DNA of 64,000 nt from Trebonia sp963771985 (GTDB lineage: Bacteria > Actinomycetota > Actinomycetes > Streptosporangiales > Streptosporangiaceae), in NCBI GenBank assembly GCA_963771985.1, contig CAVYVO010000028.1, positions 62,001 to 126,000 on the forward strand, read 5' to 3'. The translations under genes and the position numbers were made by a program. Below, in pieces: positions 50,535-58,917 of the stretch. Below the pieces are notes generated by a model that saw only the letters and a list, made by a program, of their open reading frames with translations, made no database searches and was not told the DNA's origin. How positions within the stretch are numbered: position 1 is the first letter of the stretch; each line of letters starts with the position of its first letter.

Positions 50535-53500
50535 GTGCAGCGCGTCGTGTTGCGGGATGTCGATCGTGCCTCCTTTCAGGACGCGGTTGGCGCCGCCGCG
50601 TGCGCCGAGGGCATCGAGTGCGTCCGCCGCGGCGCGGTCGTCCAGATGGCCTGGGAGGCCTCGCAGCAGCTGCTCACCGGCACCGTCCGCGACGGGGGCG
50701 GCGACATCAGGACCGTCTCCGCCTCGTTTCGCGCCTCTGTCGGATTCCCGCTGCGGTTCCGGGCCGGCCATTGCAGCTGCGCCGCCGGGATCAACTGCGC
50801 GCACGTCGCCGCGCTCGTCATCGCCGCGACCGACGAGAGCGCGCTGCCCCTTCCCGCGGCCACGGCCCGCCGGTCCGCGCTGCCCTGGGAGCAATCGCTG
50901 GATTCGCTGCTCGCCGCGCCACGGCTCACCAACGCGGGCGGCTCCGATGAGGGCACACCGCTCGGCATCGAACTGTCGCTGGTGCCGAACACGTCAGATC
51001 CCGGCCGTTACCGCGGCTACCATGCCCGCCAGCGGGCTGACGACAGCATCCGCCGGCTGCGGCTGCAGGCCCGCGTCGTGCAGCGCGGCCGCAGCGGCAG
51101 CTGGATCGCCGGCAACCTGACCTGGTCCAGGCTCGACTACCTGCTGCTGCGCGGAGAGTACCCGACGGCGCACGTCCGCCTGCTGCAAGAGCTCTACGCC
51201 CTCTACCGGGCGAGCGCCGCCGCCCAGCCGCTCTCCTACTACGGGTATGACGACCACAAGCACCTCGACCTGTCCGCCTGCGAGTCCCGCCAGCTCTGGC
51301 CGGTTCTCGAGCAAGCCCACGACGTGGGCCTCCCCGTGGTCTACCCGGGCAAGCGGGGCCGTGTGCCGCCGCCCGGCAGCGCGGAGCTCTGCCTTGACGT
51401 CACGCGCGATGCCGCGAACGCGCTGCTGATCGCCCCGGTGATCCGGACTGCCGAGGGCGCGGACGCGGTTCCGCTGCGGTTCATCGGCTCCGACGGCCAT
51501 GGCGTGGTGTTCGCCGACCGCGCGCAGGCCAGCCAGGCGGAACATGCCCGGTTCCTGCTGGCCAGGCTCAGCGCCCCCGTTCCGGCGCAGTTGCAGCACC
51601 TGGCCCTCGCGGGCGAACAGCTCGTGATCCCCGCGGCGGAGCAGCCGGCGTTCCTGTCGCGGTACTATCCGCGGCTGCGCCGGATGGCCACGGTGATCTC
51701 GTCGGACGGCTCGTTCACGCCGCCGCGGATCTCCGACCCGCGGCTGGTGCTTCGCGCGGCCTATTCAGGCGCCCACGACGTCGAGGTCCGCTGGGAATGG
51801 GCCTATCAGGTGGGGGACGGCGAGCTGCGGGCGCCGCTGCGCCCCGACGCGGCCGAGTTCCGCGACCTGGCGGCCGAGGCGCGGGTGCTGGCGACGCTCG
51901 ACTTGCCGACCACCCCTCGCGAGACCCCCCGGACTCTGCACGGACTCGACACGATGGTGTTCAGCACCGAGGTGCTGCCGCTGCTGTCCGCGCGAGACGG
52001 GGTCCGGGTCGAGGTGTCCGGGCGCCGACCGGACTACCGGGAGGCGGGCGACTCCCTGCGGATCGGCGTTTCCGCGGGCGAACTCGACGGCGAGCAGGAC
52101 TGGTTCGACCTCGGCATCACCGTGACGGTCGAGGGCCGCGAGGTGCCCTTCGCCGAGCTCTTCGTCGCGCTCGCGAGCGGCCAGTCGCACCTGCTGCTGC
52201 CGGACGGGGCGTACTTCTCCCTCGACAAGCCCGAACTCGCCGCGCTCGCCCGGCTGATCGAGGAGGCACGCGCGCTGCAGGACCGGCCAGACGGCCCGCT
52301 GCGCATCAGCAGGTTCCAGGCCGGCCTGTGGGAAGAGCTGGCCGGTCTCGGCGTGGTCAGGCACCAGGCGGCCGTCTGGCAGCGGCAGGTGCAGGGGCTC
52401 CTGTCGGTCGCCAGCATCGCCCAGACCGAGCCGCCGCCGGCATTGCGCGGGCTGCTGCGGCCGTATCAGCTCTCCGGTTTCCAGTGGCTCGCGTTCTTGT
52501 GGGAGCACGGGCTCGGCGGCATCCTGGCCGATGACATGGGGCTGGGCAAGACGCTGCAGACACTGGCCCTGCTGCGGCACGCGAGAACGGTGGAGGGCGG
52601 GGAGTCACCCGCTACCGTTACGGATGACCGGCCTTTTCTCATCGTCGCCCCGACAAGCGTGCTGACCAACTGGACAGCCGAAGCGGACCGGTTCACCCCC
52701 GACCTGAATGTGGTCATGATCGGCGACACGCTCGCGCGGCGCGGCGCTTCGCTTGCGGACGTGATCGCGGGCGCCGACGCGGTGGTGATCTCCTACACGC
52801 TGCTGCGGCTGGACTTCGACTCCTACGGCGCCGTGCCGTGGGCGGGGCTTGTCCTCGACGAAGCACAGTACGTGAAGAACCACCAGTCGAAGGCGCACCA
52901 GTGCGCGCGCCGGATCGAGGCCCCGTTCAAGGTCGCGATCACCGGCACGCCGATGGAGAACAACCTCATGGAGCTGTGGTCGCTGCTGTCGATCACCGCG
53001 CCCGGGCTCTTCCCGAACCCGGAGCGCTTCCGCGAGTACTACGCCCGCCCCATCGAGAAGCACGGCAACGCGGAGCTGCTCGCCCAGCTGCGCCGCCGCA
53101 TCAGGCCGCTCATCATGCGCCGGACCAAGGAGCAGGTGGCCGCCGACCTGCCGGAGAAGCAAGAGCAGCTCCTCGAGGTCGAGCTGCACCCGCGGCACCG
53201 CAGGCTGTATCAGACGCACCTGCAGCGGGAACGGCAGAAGGTGCTGGGCTTGCTCGGCGACGTCAATCGCAACCGGTTCACGATCCTGCGGTCGCTGACG
53301 CTGCTGCGGCAGCTCTCGCTGCACGCCGGGCTGATCGACGATTCGCAGGAAGACATCCCGTCCGCCAAGATCGACGCGCTGCTCGAGCACATCGCCGACG
53401 TCGTGGGAGGCGGCCACCGGGCGCTGGTGTTCAGCCAGTTCACCCGGTTCCTGCGCATGGTGCGCGGCCGCCTCGAGGCGGCCGGGATCCCGTGCTGCTA

Positions 53501-53864
53501 CCTGGACGGTGGCACCACGAACCGCGCCGCGGTGATCTCGGCGTTCAAGGGCGGCGCGGCGCCGGTGTTCCTGATCAGCCTGAAGGCCGGCGGGTTCGGC
53601 CTGAACCTCACCGAGGCGGACTACTGCTTCCTGCTCGACCCATGGTGGAACCCGGCGACGGAGGCGCAGGCGGTAGACCGGACGCACCGCATCGGCCAGA
53701 CCCGCAACGTGATGGTGTACCGGCTGATCGCTTCGGGCACCATCGAGGAGAAGGTCATGGCGCTCAAGGCTCGCAAGGCCGAGCTGTTCTCCAGCGTGAT
53801 CGACAGCGACGGAGCGTTCAGCTCCGCACTCAACGTAGACGACATCCGCGCCCTGTTCGCGTAA
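50535..53864 (+). CDS. SWIM zinc-finger SNF2-family helicase
   Basis: Start at GTG 50535 (VQRVVLRDVDRASF); the upstream part of the frame is antisense to usp. The 1109-residue protein has a SWIM zinc finger (CSCAAGINCAHVAALVIAA, about 79-97), a long middle region with no named domain, and a two-lobe SNF2 motor from about 640: ADDMGLGKTLQTLALL (Walker A), LVLDEAQYVKNHQSK (DEAQ box), ITGTPMENNLMELWSLL, LVFSQFTRFLRMVRG, LKAGGFGLNLTEADY and DRTHRIGQTRNVMVYRLI. Bacterial members (HepA/RapA-like) remodel RNA polymerase or DNA-protein complexes. No other repair or defence genes are next to it. Confidence 0.92.
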   Translation: MQRVVLRDVDRASFQDAVGAAACAEGIECVRRGAVVQMAWEASQQLLTGTVRDGGGDIRTVSASFRASVGFPLRFRAGHCSCAAGINCAHVAALVIAATDESALPLPAATARRSALPWEQSLDSLLAAPRLTNAGGSDEGTPLGIELSLVPNTSDPGRYRGYHARQRADDSIRRLRLQARVVQRGRSGSWIAGNLTWSRLDYLLLRGEYPTAHVRLLQELYALYRASAAAQPLSYYGYDDHKHLDLSACESRQLWPVLEQAHDVGLPVVYPGKRGRVPPPGSAELCLDVTRDAANALLIAPVIRTAEGADAVPLRFIGSDGHGVVFADRAQASQAEHARFLLARLSAPVPAQLQHLALAGEQLVIPAAEQPAFLSRYYPRLRRMATVISSDGSFTPPRISDPRLVLRAAYSGAHDVEVRWEWAYQVGDGELRAPLRPDAAEFRDLAAEARVLATLDLPTTPRETPRTLHGLDTMVFSTEVLPLLSARDGVRVEVSGRRPDYREAGDSLRIGVSAGELDGEQDWFDLGITVTVEGREVPFAELFVALASGQSHLLLPDGAYFSLDKPELAALARLIEEARALQDRPDGPLRISRFQAGLWEELAGLGVVRHQAAVWQRQVQGLLSVASIAQTEPPPALRGLLRPYQLSGFQWLAFLWEHGLGGILADDMGLGKTLQTLALLRHARTVEGGESPATVTDDRPFLIVAPTSVLTNWTAEADRFTPDLNVVMIGDTLARRGASLADVIAGADAVVISYTLLRLDFDSYGAVPWAGLVLDEAQYVKNHQSKAHQCARRIEAPFKVAITGTPMENNLMELWSLLSITAPGLFPNPERFREYYARPIEKHGNAELLAQLRRRIRPLIMRRTKEQVAADLPEKQEQLLEVELHPRHRRLYQTHLQRERQKVLGLLGDVNRNRFTILRSLTLLRQLSLHAGLIDDSQEDIPSAKIDALLEHIADVVGGGHRALVFSQFTRFLRMVRGRLEAAGIPCCYLDGGTTNRAAVISAFKGGAAPVFLISLKAGGFGLNLTEADYCFLLDPWWNPATEAQAVDRTHRIGQTRNVMVYRLIASGTIEEKVMALKARKAELFSSVIDSDGAFSSALNVDDIRALFA

Positions 53865-53921
53865 CCCCGGCGTCCCCGTCCCCGGCGACCGGCGACCGGC
53901 GACCGGCAGGCCGCGCCCATG

Positions 53922-53942
53922 GTGTCGATTACGCAATCGACC
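53922..53942. repeat. Half copy of the interspersed repeat
   Basis: GTGTCGATTACGCAATCGACC is one repeat arm with an A/G change, 21 bases before full copy 4. It follows a (GACCGGC)3-type tandem at about 53886-53908. Confidence 0.65.
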
Positions 53943-53963
53943 TTTCCCCAAGCCACGTCCAGC

Positions 53964-54016
53964 GTGTCGATTGCGCAATCGACCCGCTCTAGTGTGGTCG
54001 ATTGCGCAATCGACAT
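53964..54016. repeat. Interspersed palindromic repeat, copy 4
   Basis: Arms 53964-53984 and 53996-54016, each with the perfect 14-bp palindrome CGATTGCGCAATCG, around CGCTCTAGTGT. Lies between the SNF2 helicase and the Clp_N gene. Confidence 0.85.
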
Positions 54017-54054
54017 CCCGCTTCAGGGGTTCCTCTGGCGATATGCCATCGACC

Positions 54055-54103
54055 GTCAACCGAAGGTTGACTGCGGGATGGGCGTCAACTTAAGGTTGAC
54101 CCT
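54055..54103 (+). promoter_or_regulatory. Leaderless promoter with two 17-bp palindromes
   Basis: TTGACT (54067-54072), an 18-base spacer and TAAGGT (54091-54096) form a credible promoter 7 bases before the ATG at 54104. Palindrome 1, GTCAACCGAAGGTTGAC (54055-54071), overlaps the -35; palindrome 2, GTCAACTTAAGGTTGAC (54084-54100), overlaps the -10. Their starts are 29 bases apart. Binding there would block the promoter. Confidence 0.6.
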
Positions 54104-54901
54104 ATGGCTGAATTCCCCGTTCCCCTGGACAACCTGATCGCCTATGTCAAGGCCCTGCACCCCGATGGCGGACCGCTGGACAACGTGACCGACGCGTTCG
54201 CCGTCTCCGCCCGCCTTGACGAGCAGTCCGACGCGCTGATCGGCTACTTCGTCGACCAGGCCCGCAGGTCGGGCGCGCCCTGGAGCCAGATCGGGGCCGC
54301 GATGGGCGTCTCCAAGCAAGCGGCGCAGAAGCGCTTCGTGCCGTCCAAGGCCGCCGACCTTCTGCCAGCGGACGGGCAACCGTTCTCGCGGTTCACCGAG
54401 CGGGCTGCCCGCGTACTGGTTGCCGCAGGCCGGCTAGCAGGCCAGGAAATCGGCGCGCAGGCCGCCACCACAGAGTCCGATGCCGCGGAGTCCGATCAGG
54501 CCGAAGCTCCGCCGTTCGGCACGGCGCACTTGACGGCGGCGCTGCTTTCGGAGCCGGAGGGACTCGCCGCGAAGGCCATCGCGGCAGCTGGCCTGGACGC
54601 CGAGCAGGTCTACGCCGCAGTCGGCACCGGCCCCGCCCCGCAGGGCCCGAACGTGGATTCGGCGGCCCTGCTCGAGCTGACCTTCGACCAGAGCGCGAAG
54701 GCGGCACTGAAAGGCGCGCTCAAAGCCGCGCTGCGGCTAGGCCACAACTACATCGGCACCGAGCACCTGCTCCTCGGCATTCTCTTCATGGGCGGGACGG
54801 TAACGGATGCCTTCACCGCACTCGGCCTCACCCCACAGCGCGGCGAGCAACTGATCACCGCCGAGATAACCGCCTTCCAGGCCCGCCGACGCGCCAGCTA
54901 G
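54104..54901 (+). CDS. HTH and Clp_N domain protein
   Basis: A 265-residue protein from ATG 54104, apparently leaderless. The N-terminal part has a helix-turn-helix segment (APWSQIGAAMGVSKQAAQKRF, about 60-80). The C-terminal half is a double Clp N-domain (GTAHLTAALLSEPEGLAAKA; ALRLGHNYIGTEHLLLGILF). No ATPase domain is present, so it is not ClpC. It may be a DNA-binding protein whose Clp_N part senses clients or docks to ClpC/ClpX; the palindromes at its promoter suggest autoregulation. The role is inference. Confidence 0.8.
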   Translation: MAEFPVPLDNLIAYVKALHPDGGPLDNVTDAFAVSARLDEQSDALIGYFVDQARRSGAPWSQIGAAMGVSKQAAQKRFVPSKAADLLPADGQPFSRFTERAARVLVAAGRLAGQEIGAQAATTESDAAESDQAEAPPFGTAHLTAALLSEPEGLAAKAIAAAGLDAEQVYAAVGTGPAPQGPNVDSAALLELTFDQSAKAALKGALKAALRLGHNYIGTEHLLLGILFMGGTVTDAFTALGLTPQRGEQLITAEITAFQARRRAS

Positions 54902-55057
54902 CGCCCGCGTTTGGGGCACACCACAAACCAGAGCCACCCTCCGTTTAGTGTTAGATAGGGGGTGGTTCTCCGGTTTGACCCTGGTACGTCGGCCGGGAAA
55001 AGATCGTGTTTGAAGATCAAACGAGGCCATGAAGGCTGCAAGAGGAGCTAAGACGGC

Positions 55058-57355
55058 GTGAGCATACTAGGCACCCGGGTCCTGCGGACCGAAGATCCTG
55101 GCTTTCTCACCACGGGAGCCGTCTATACCGACGACGTCCAGGATGAGCGGCTGGCCGGTGCTTGCTACGTGCATTTCGTGCGCTCGACGGTCGCGCACGC
55201 GAAGATCAACGGCATCGACACCGGCGCGGCGAAGGACGCGGACGGGGTCGTCGCCGTATTCACCGGGAAGGAACTCGCCGAGGCCGGCCTGGGCCCGGCG
55301 CGCCCGATGATGCCGACCATGAACCAGCAGATGCTGCAGCCGCTGGTCGCGGCCGACGTGGTCCGGTTCGTCGGCGAGCCGGTCGCGGTGGTGGTGACCG
55401 AGGAGGCGTACCAGGGCGAGGACGCGATCGAACTGGTCGACATCGACTACGAGCCGCTGCCCGCGGTGGTCGGCCCCGCCGCCGCTACGACCAGCGAAAC
55501 GCTGCTCTTCCCCGAGGCCGGCACGAACGTCGCGGTCACGTTCGGCGACGAGGCGAACCTGAGCGCGGACCTGTTCGACGGCTGCGAGGTGGTCGTCAGC
55601 GAGACCATCCTGAACCAGCGGGTCGCGCCGGCGCCGATGGAAACGCGGGCCACCGCGGCGGTGTGGGGCGAGGACGGCCGGCTCACCGCGTGGATCCCCA
55701 ACCAGGGCGCCCAGGGCACGAGAATGGCCATCGCGGGGCTGCTCGGCGTCAAGCCGGACGAGGTCCGGATCATCACCCCGGATGTGGGCGGGGCGTTCGG
55801 CGCGAAGTTCGGCGCCGACCCTGAGCACGCGGTCACCTGCTGGATCGCCCGGCAGCTCGGCCGCCCGGTGCGGTGGTCGGAGACCCGCATCGAGAACCTG
55901 CTCGCGATGACGCACGGCCGGGCCCAGCAGCAGAAGGTCACGATCGGCGGGACCAAGGACGGCACCCTGCTCGCCTACCGGCTGGAGATCCTGCAGGACT
56001 GCGGCGCCTACCCGAAGATCGGCGCGTTCCTGCCGTCGCTGACGATCCTGATGACTCCGGGTCCGTACGCGATCCCGCGGGCCGAGGCGATCGCGACGGC
56101 GGTCGTCACGACCACCACGCCGGTCGGCGCCTACCGGGGCGCTGGCCGCCCCGAGGCAAGCGCGGCGATCGACCGGGCCATCGACCTGTTCGCGGCGGCG
56201 GCCGGGGTGGATCCGGCCGAGGTCCGGCGGAAGAACCTGCTGCCGAAGTTCACCGAGCCGCACAAGACCGCGTTCGGCGCGCTGTACGACTCCGGGGACT
56301 ACGTGGCCGCACTGGAGAAGGCGCTGGCCGCGGCCGACTACGAGGGGCTGCGTGCCGAGCAAGCGCGGCGCCGGGCGGCCGGCGACACCCTGCAGCTCGG
56401 CATCGGGCTGTCCAGCTACGTGGAGATCACCGGCGCCGGCGCCAAGGCCGGCGGGCCGAACGAGAACGGCACGGTCGAGGTCCACCCGGACGGCACCGCC
56501 ACGATTCTCACCGGTACCTCCCCGCACGGCCAGGGCCACTCGACCGTGTGGGCGATGCTCGCCAGCGAGGAGCTGGGCATCCCGATCGAGAAGATCACCG
56601 TCAAGTGGGGCGACACCGACCTGGTGCCCAAAGGCGGCGGTACCGGCGGTTCGCGCAGCCTGCAGCTCGGCGGCGCCGCGGTCCGCCAGGCGTCCATCGA
56701 ACTGCTCGACGTGGCACGCGAGCGCGCCGCGGCCGCGCTCGAGGCCAGCGCCGCCGACCTGGTCTTCGACGTAGCCGCGAGCGCGTTCGCCGTCAAGGGC
56801 GATCCGGACGTCAGCGTGCCGCTGGCGCGACTCGCCGAGTCCGAGCGCTTGTTCGTGAACAGCGTGTTCACCCAGCCGGGCGCGACGTTCCCATTCGGTA
56901 CTCACGTGGCAGTAGTCGAGGTGGACACCGAGACCGGCAAGGTGTTCCTGCGCCGGATGGTGACGGTCGACGACGCGGGGACCGTGATCAACCCGCTGCT
57001 GGCCGAGGGCCAGCGGCACGGCGGCATCGCCCAGGGCGCGGCCCAGGCCTTCCTGGAGGAAGTCGTCTACGACGAAGACGGCAACCCGCTGACGGCGACG
57101 CTCGCCGACTACCCGTTCCTGTCCGCCACCGAGGTGCCCAGCTTCGAGCTCGCGGAGATGGAAACACCGACCAGCTACAACCCGCTCGGCGCCAAGGGCA
57201 TCGGGGAGGCGGGCTCGATCGGCGCCACCCCCGCCGTGCAGAACGCTGTGATCGACGCGGTCTCGCACCTCGGCGTCCGGCACATTGACATGCCGACGTC
57301 GCCGCAGCGGGTATGGCGGGCGATCAACGCCGTCAACGGATCGAAGGAGGCCTGA
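55058..57355 (+). CDS. Form II CO-dehydrogenase-like Mo-binding large subunit (coxL-like)
   Basis: Large subunit of a molybdenum hydroxylase of the xanthine oxidase family. Start GTG 55058 after AGAGGAG; 765 residues. Segments include LRTEDPGFLTTGAVYTDDV, VRFVGEPVAVVVTEEAY, ITPDVGGAFGAKFGADPE and AYRGAGR (358-364). True form I CoxL has AYRCSFR at that position, so this is a form II or aldehyde-type enzyme with an unproven substrate. Late motifs KGGGTGGSRSLQLGG and GAKGIGEAGSIGATPAV (with the active-site Glu) are intact. First gene of an L-S-M operon. Confidence 0.9.
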   Translation: MSILGTRVLRTEDPGFLTTGAVYTDDVQDERLAGACYVHFVRSTVAHAKINGIDTGAAKDADGVVAVFTGKELAEAGLGPARPMMPTMNQQMLQPLVAADVVRFVGEPVAVVVTEEAYQGEDAIELVDIDYEPLPAVVGPAAATTSETLLFPEAGTNVAVTFGDEANLSADLFDGCEVVVSETILNQRVAPAPMETRATAAVWGEDGRLTAWIPNQGAQGTRMAIAGLLGVKPDEVRIITPDVGGAFGAKFGADPEHAVTCWIARQLGRPVRWSETRIENLLAMTHGRAQQQKVTIGGTKDGTLLAYRLEILQDCGAYPKIGAFLPSLTILMTPGPYAIPRAEAIATAVVTTTTPVGAYRGAGRPEASAAIDRAIDLFAAAAGVDPAEVRRKNLLPKFTEPHKTAFGALYDSGDYVAALEKALAAADYEGLRAEQARRRAAGDTLQLGIGLSSYVEITGAGAKAGGPNENGTVEVHPDGTATILTGTSPHGQGHSTVWAMLASEELGIPIEKITVKWGDTDLVPKGGGTGGSRSLQLGGAAVRQASIELLDVARERAAAALEASAADLVFDVAASAFAVKGDPDVSVPLARLAESERLFVNSVFTQPGATFPFGTHVAVVEVDTETGKVFLRRMVTVDDAGTVINPLLAEGQRHGGIAQGAAQAFLEEVVYDEDGNPLTATLADYPFLSATEVPSFELAEMETPTSYNPLGAKGIGEAGSIGATPAVQNAVIDAVSHLGVRHIDMPTSPQRVWRAINAVNGSKEA

Positions 57356-57847
57356 ATGGAGCTCAAGCTCACCGTCAACGGCGTCTCGCGCAGCGACGAG
57401 GTCGAGCCGCGGCTGCTGCTCGTCCACTACCTGCGGGAGGTCTGCGGCCTCCGCGCCGCGAACGTCGGCTGCGACACCACGTCCTGCGGCGCGTGCACCG
57501 TCCTGCTTGACGGCGAGTCGGTCAAGTCATGCACGGTGCTGGCCGTGCAGGCAAGCGGGCGCAGCGTGACGACCACCGAGGGCCTGGTCGCGCCGGACGG
57601 CACGATGTCCGCCGTGCAGCAGGCCTTCCGCGAGCAGCACGGCCTGCAGTGCGGTTTCTGCACGCCGGGCATGGTGATGGCGGCGACCAGCCTGCTCGCC
57701 GAGAACCCGCACCCGACCGAGCAGGAGGTCCGCGAGGGGCTCGAAGGCAACTTCTGCCGCTGCACCGGCTATCACAACATCGTCCGCGCCGTGCTCGCCG
57801 CCGCCGAGAAGCTGCCGGACTCCCAGACCACTGAGGTGACCGCATGA
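57356..57847 (+). CDS. [2Fe-2S] small subunit of Mo hydroxylase (coxS-like)
   Basis: A 163-residue protein starting at ATG 57356, directly after the large-subunit stop. The plant-type cluster is GCDTTSCGACTVLLDG with an upstream Cys, and the second cluster is QCGFCTPGMVM ... NFCRCTGYHNIVRAVLAA. All eight Cys ligands are visible. It carries electrons from Mo to FAD. Its stop overlaps the medium-subunit start by 4 bases. Confidence 0.95.
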   Translation: MELKLTVNGVSRSDEVEPRLLLVHYLREVCGLRAANVGCDTTSCGACTVLLDGESVKSCTVLAVQASGRSVTTTEGLVAPDGTMSAVQQAFREQHGLQCGFCTPGMVMAATSLLAENPHPTEQEVREGLEGNFCRCTGYHNIVRAVLAAAEKLPDSQTTEVTA

Positions 57848-58656
57848 TCCCCGCCTCGTTCGACTACGAGGTCGCCGAGTCCGCCGGGCACGCCCTCGCG
57901 CTGCTCGCTGAGCACGGCGAAGACGCGAAGCTGCTGGCAGGCGGTCACTCGCTGCTGCCGATGATGAAGGTCCGGCTGGCCCAGCCCGCAGTGCTGATCG
58001 ACATAGCCCGGATCACCGAGCTGTCCGGGATCCGGGCCGATGGCGGCGAACTCGTCATCGGGGCGACCACACGGCACGCGGACGTCGCGGGCTCTGAGCT
58101 GGTCAAGGCCGAGGCGCCGATCCTGGCGTACGCCGCGGCCCAGGTCGGTGACCCGCAGATCCGGCACCGCGGCACGATCGGCGGGTCGCTCGCGCACGCC
58201 GACCCGTCGGCCGACCTTCCGATGACGCTCCTCGCCCTCGGCGGCTCGGTCGAGATCACCGGGCCGTCGGGCGTCCGCGTGGTCGGTGCCGACGACTTCT
58301 TCGTCGGGCCGTTCGAGTCGGTGCTCTCGCCCGACGAGATCCTCACCGCCGTCCGGGTACCGCGTGGCGGTGACGTGCCCTGGGGATACCAGAAGTTCGT
58401 CCGCCGGGCGAACGACTGGGCGATCGTCGGCGTCGCGGCCTATGACGGCCGGGTCGCGCTGGCCAGCATGGGCGGCACCCCGCTACGCGCGCTCGCGACC
58501 GAGGAAGCCCTGCGCTCGGGCGCGTCCGTCGCCGAGGCGGCCGCCCTCGCCGCCGAGGGCACCTCCCCCGGGTACGACTTCCACGCCGACTCGGACTACC
58601 GCAGGCACCTGGCCCGCGTCCTCACCCGCCGGGCCCTGGAGGGCAAAACCGGCTGA
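57844..58656 (+). CDS. FAD-binding medium subunit of Mo hydroxylase (coxM-like)
   Basis: A 270-residue flavoprotein from ATG 57844, overlapping coxS. FAD motifs are LLAGGHSLLPMMKVRL (about 31-46) and RHRGTIGGSLAHADPSADLP (about 109-128), followed by the CO_deh_flav_C domain. The operon order here is L-S-M; form I cox operons are typically M-S-L, so order as well as the AYRGAGR motif points away from classic CO dehydrogenase. The CoxD/CoxE-like maturation genes lie 35 kb away. Confidence 0.92.
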   Translation: MIPASFDYEVAESAGHALALLAEHGEDAKLLAGGHSLLPMMKVRLAQPAVLIDIARITELSGIRADGGELVIGATTRHADVAGSELVKAEAPILAYAAAQVGDPQIRHRGTIGGSLAHADPSADLPMTLLALGGSVEITGPSGVRVVGADDFFVGPFESVLSPDEILTAVRVPRGGDVPWGYQKFVRRANDWAIVGVAAYDGRVALASMGGTPLRALATEEALRSGASVAEAAALAAEGTSPGYDFHADSDYRRHLARVLTRRALEGKTG

Positions 58657-58672
58657 CGTACCAGCTTCGCTA

Positions 58673-58715
58673 GACGGGCAGTGACTCCGGCTTCTGGCCG
58701 GAGTCACTGCCCGTC
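58673..58715. terminator. Bidirectional terminator, perfect 18-bp stem
   Basis: GACGGGCAGTGACTCCGG (58673-58690) pairs perfectly with 58698-58715 around a 7-base loop. It sits between the convergent coxM-like gene and the small membrane gene. Confidence 0.75.
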
Positions 58716-58722
58716 GGCCTGC

Positions 58723-58917
58723 TTACGGAATCAGCGTGAGCAGGCCATGGATGAGCGTCGTGTCGCCCTTGACGAGCACCATGACGAAGACGACGACGAT
58801 CAAGGCGAGCCCGATCTTGATCGCGGCCTTCCAGAACATCGCCAGCGCGATTACGGCGAGGATGAGCAGAATCTGAGTGTGATCTTGGCCATGTGCGGCC
58901 GCTGCGACTGCGAGCAT
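58723..58917 (-). CDS. Small two-helix membrane protein
   Basis: A 64-residue protein from an ATG at 58917: QILLILAVIALAMFWKAAIK and IGLALIVVVFVMVLVKGDT are two hydrophobic helices joined by a Lys turn. Proteins of this size and composition are common in actinobacteria with no known function. Its upstream region holds TACA-type palindromes. Confidence 0.6.
   Translation of the reverse strand: MLAVAAAAHGQDHTQILLILAVIALAMFWKAAIKIGLALIVVVFVMVLVKGDTTLIHGLLTLIP

Noticed and set aside
49968..50894. N-terminal extension of the SixA frame
   Set aside because: That part is antisense or out of frame to the Usp and SNF2 genes, and the GTG at 49967 with a 4-base overlap gives the expected family start.
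5113..54016. The palindromic repeats as a CRISPR array
   Set aside because: Copies are 9-28 kb apart with genes between them, so there is no regular spacer structure and no cas gene in the window.
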